From Rhodospirillales bacterium (lineage in GTDB: Bacteria; Pseudomonadota; Alphaproteobacteria; Acetobacterales; Acetobacteraceae), in contig JANXSM010000128.1 of NCBI GenBank assembly GCA_025352665.1, positions 38,039 to 102,038 on the forward strand: a stretch of 64,000 bases of DNA, given 5' to 3'. Under the pieces are notes generated by a model. That model saw only the letters and a list, made by a program, of their open reading frames with translations, was not told where the DNA came from and searched no databases. Below are positions 63,791 to 64,000 of this stretch, piece after piece. The first letter of the stretch is position 1. Each line of letters starts with the position of its first letter. Made by a program: the position numbers and the translations under genes.

Positions 63791-64000
63791 TAGAGCGGAA
63801 ACCGTCCGATCTGAATCATTAGGGATTCCCAGACGCGGGTGAGATGTGATTCATCATACAGGCTGGGCAGGAGGCCAGCATGCATGGGGAAGCCACTGTC
63901 TCTGGACCTTCGTTCTCGACTGGTTGCCGCCGTATCAGGGGGCATGTCGCGCCGCGGCGCGGCCGAGCGGTTCGGTGTCTCTGCCGCGAGCGCCGTGCGC
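63791..64000 (+). mobile_element. Left end of an IS630-type insertion sequence
   Basis: After a TA dinucleotide (63791-63792) the sequence GAGCGGAAACCGTCCGATCT starts, followed by about 90 bp of non-coding lead-in and a transposase start. IS630 elements duplicate TA on insertion, so 63793 is the likely outer end. The element runs off the right edge, so its right end and integrity are unknown. Confidence 0.65.
63884..64000 (+). CDS. IS630-family transposase, N-terminal fragment cut by the window edge
   Basis: Thirty-nine codons are present from ATG 63884, preceded by GCAGGAGG. The product begins MGKPLSLDLRSRLVAAVSGG and continues MSRRGAAERFGVSAASAVR, the helix-turn-helix start typical of IS630-type transposases (AAERFGVS is the recognition-helix region). 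The DDE catalytic domain lies outside the window. Confidence 0.8.
   Translation, partial: MGKPLSLDLRSRLVAAVSGGMSRRGAAERFGVSAASAVR

Overview
The window is GC-rich chromosomal DNA from an alphaproteobacterium, most likely of the Acetobacteraceae/Rhodospirillales side. This rests on gene content and order, not on any database search: a rpmH-rnpA-yidD-yidC-engB-argB block, kdsD-lptC-lptA-lptB-rpoN-hpf, a DUF1150 gene next to a small heat-shock gene, an FzlA-type GST-fold protein, and mreB-mreC-mreD-mrdA-rodA. Most of it is housekeeping DNA with tightly overlapping stop/start junctions (ATGA, GTGA, TGATG), so operons are easy to read.

Left third (1-26 kb), mostly transport and accessory metabolism: the start of an acyl-CoA dehydrogenase, an alpha/beta hydrolase, a NitT/TauT-type ABC importer (1168-3719), an alpha-glucosidase/sugar ABC importer operon on the minus strand (10519 to 3825), an FAD oxidoreductase, a PIG-V-like membrane glycosyltransferase with a coupled 76-aa protein, a minus-strand Hsp70-like/AIM24/TPR-glycosyltransferase cluster, a dipeptide-type ABC importer without its binding protein, an AI-2E family permease, and a hyi-glxR pair for glyoxylate/tartronate semialdehyde metabolism.

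Middle (26-41 kb): fzlA-like, gltD-gltB glutamate synthase, an NDUFA9-like NAD(P)-binding protein, tRNA-Leu(CAG), an RNase D, then the lipopolysaccharide operon kdsD-lptC-lptA-lptB followed by rpoN and hpf. Right third (41-64 kb): mgtC-like, an MFS exporter, DUF1150/hsp20, def-fmt-truA, dapD-dapE with two coupled paralogous membrane proteins, a GGDEF diguanylate cyclase coupled to a DUF2336 protein, argB, engB, yidC, yidD, rnpA, rpmH, the cell-shape genes rodA, mrdA, mreD, mreC, mreB, and the left end of an IS630-type insertion sequence.

The most interesting signal is not a protein system but a family of intergenic palindromic repeats, with copies near 3.7, 13.3, 43.2, 46.3 (two, head to head), 52.8 and 62.3 kb. 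They tend to be bounded by TA, share a TAAAACAAAGAGCT-like core, and end in a hairpin whose loop (GCCTATCA-like) is conserved while the stem arms change in a compensated way. Five neighbouring genes take their stop codons from these repeats, because an element starting with G after a TA boundary writes TAG. The IS630 end at the right edge also begins TA-GAGCGG, which suggests a MITE-like relationship. A separate 263-bp element with perfect 40-bp inverted ends lies at 57542-57804. I found no CRISPR array, prophage, rRNA operon or defence island.
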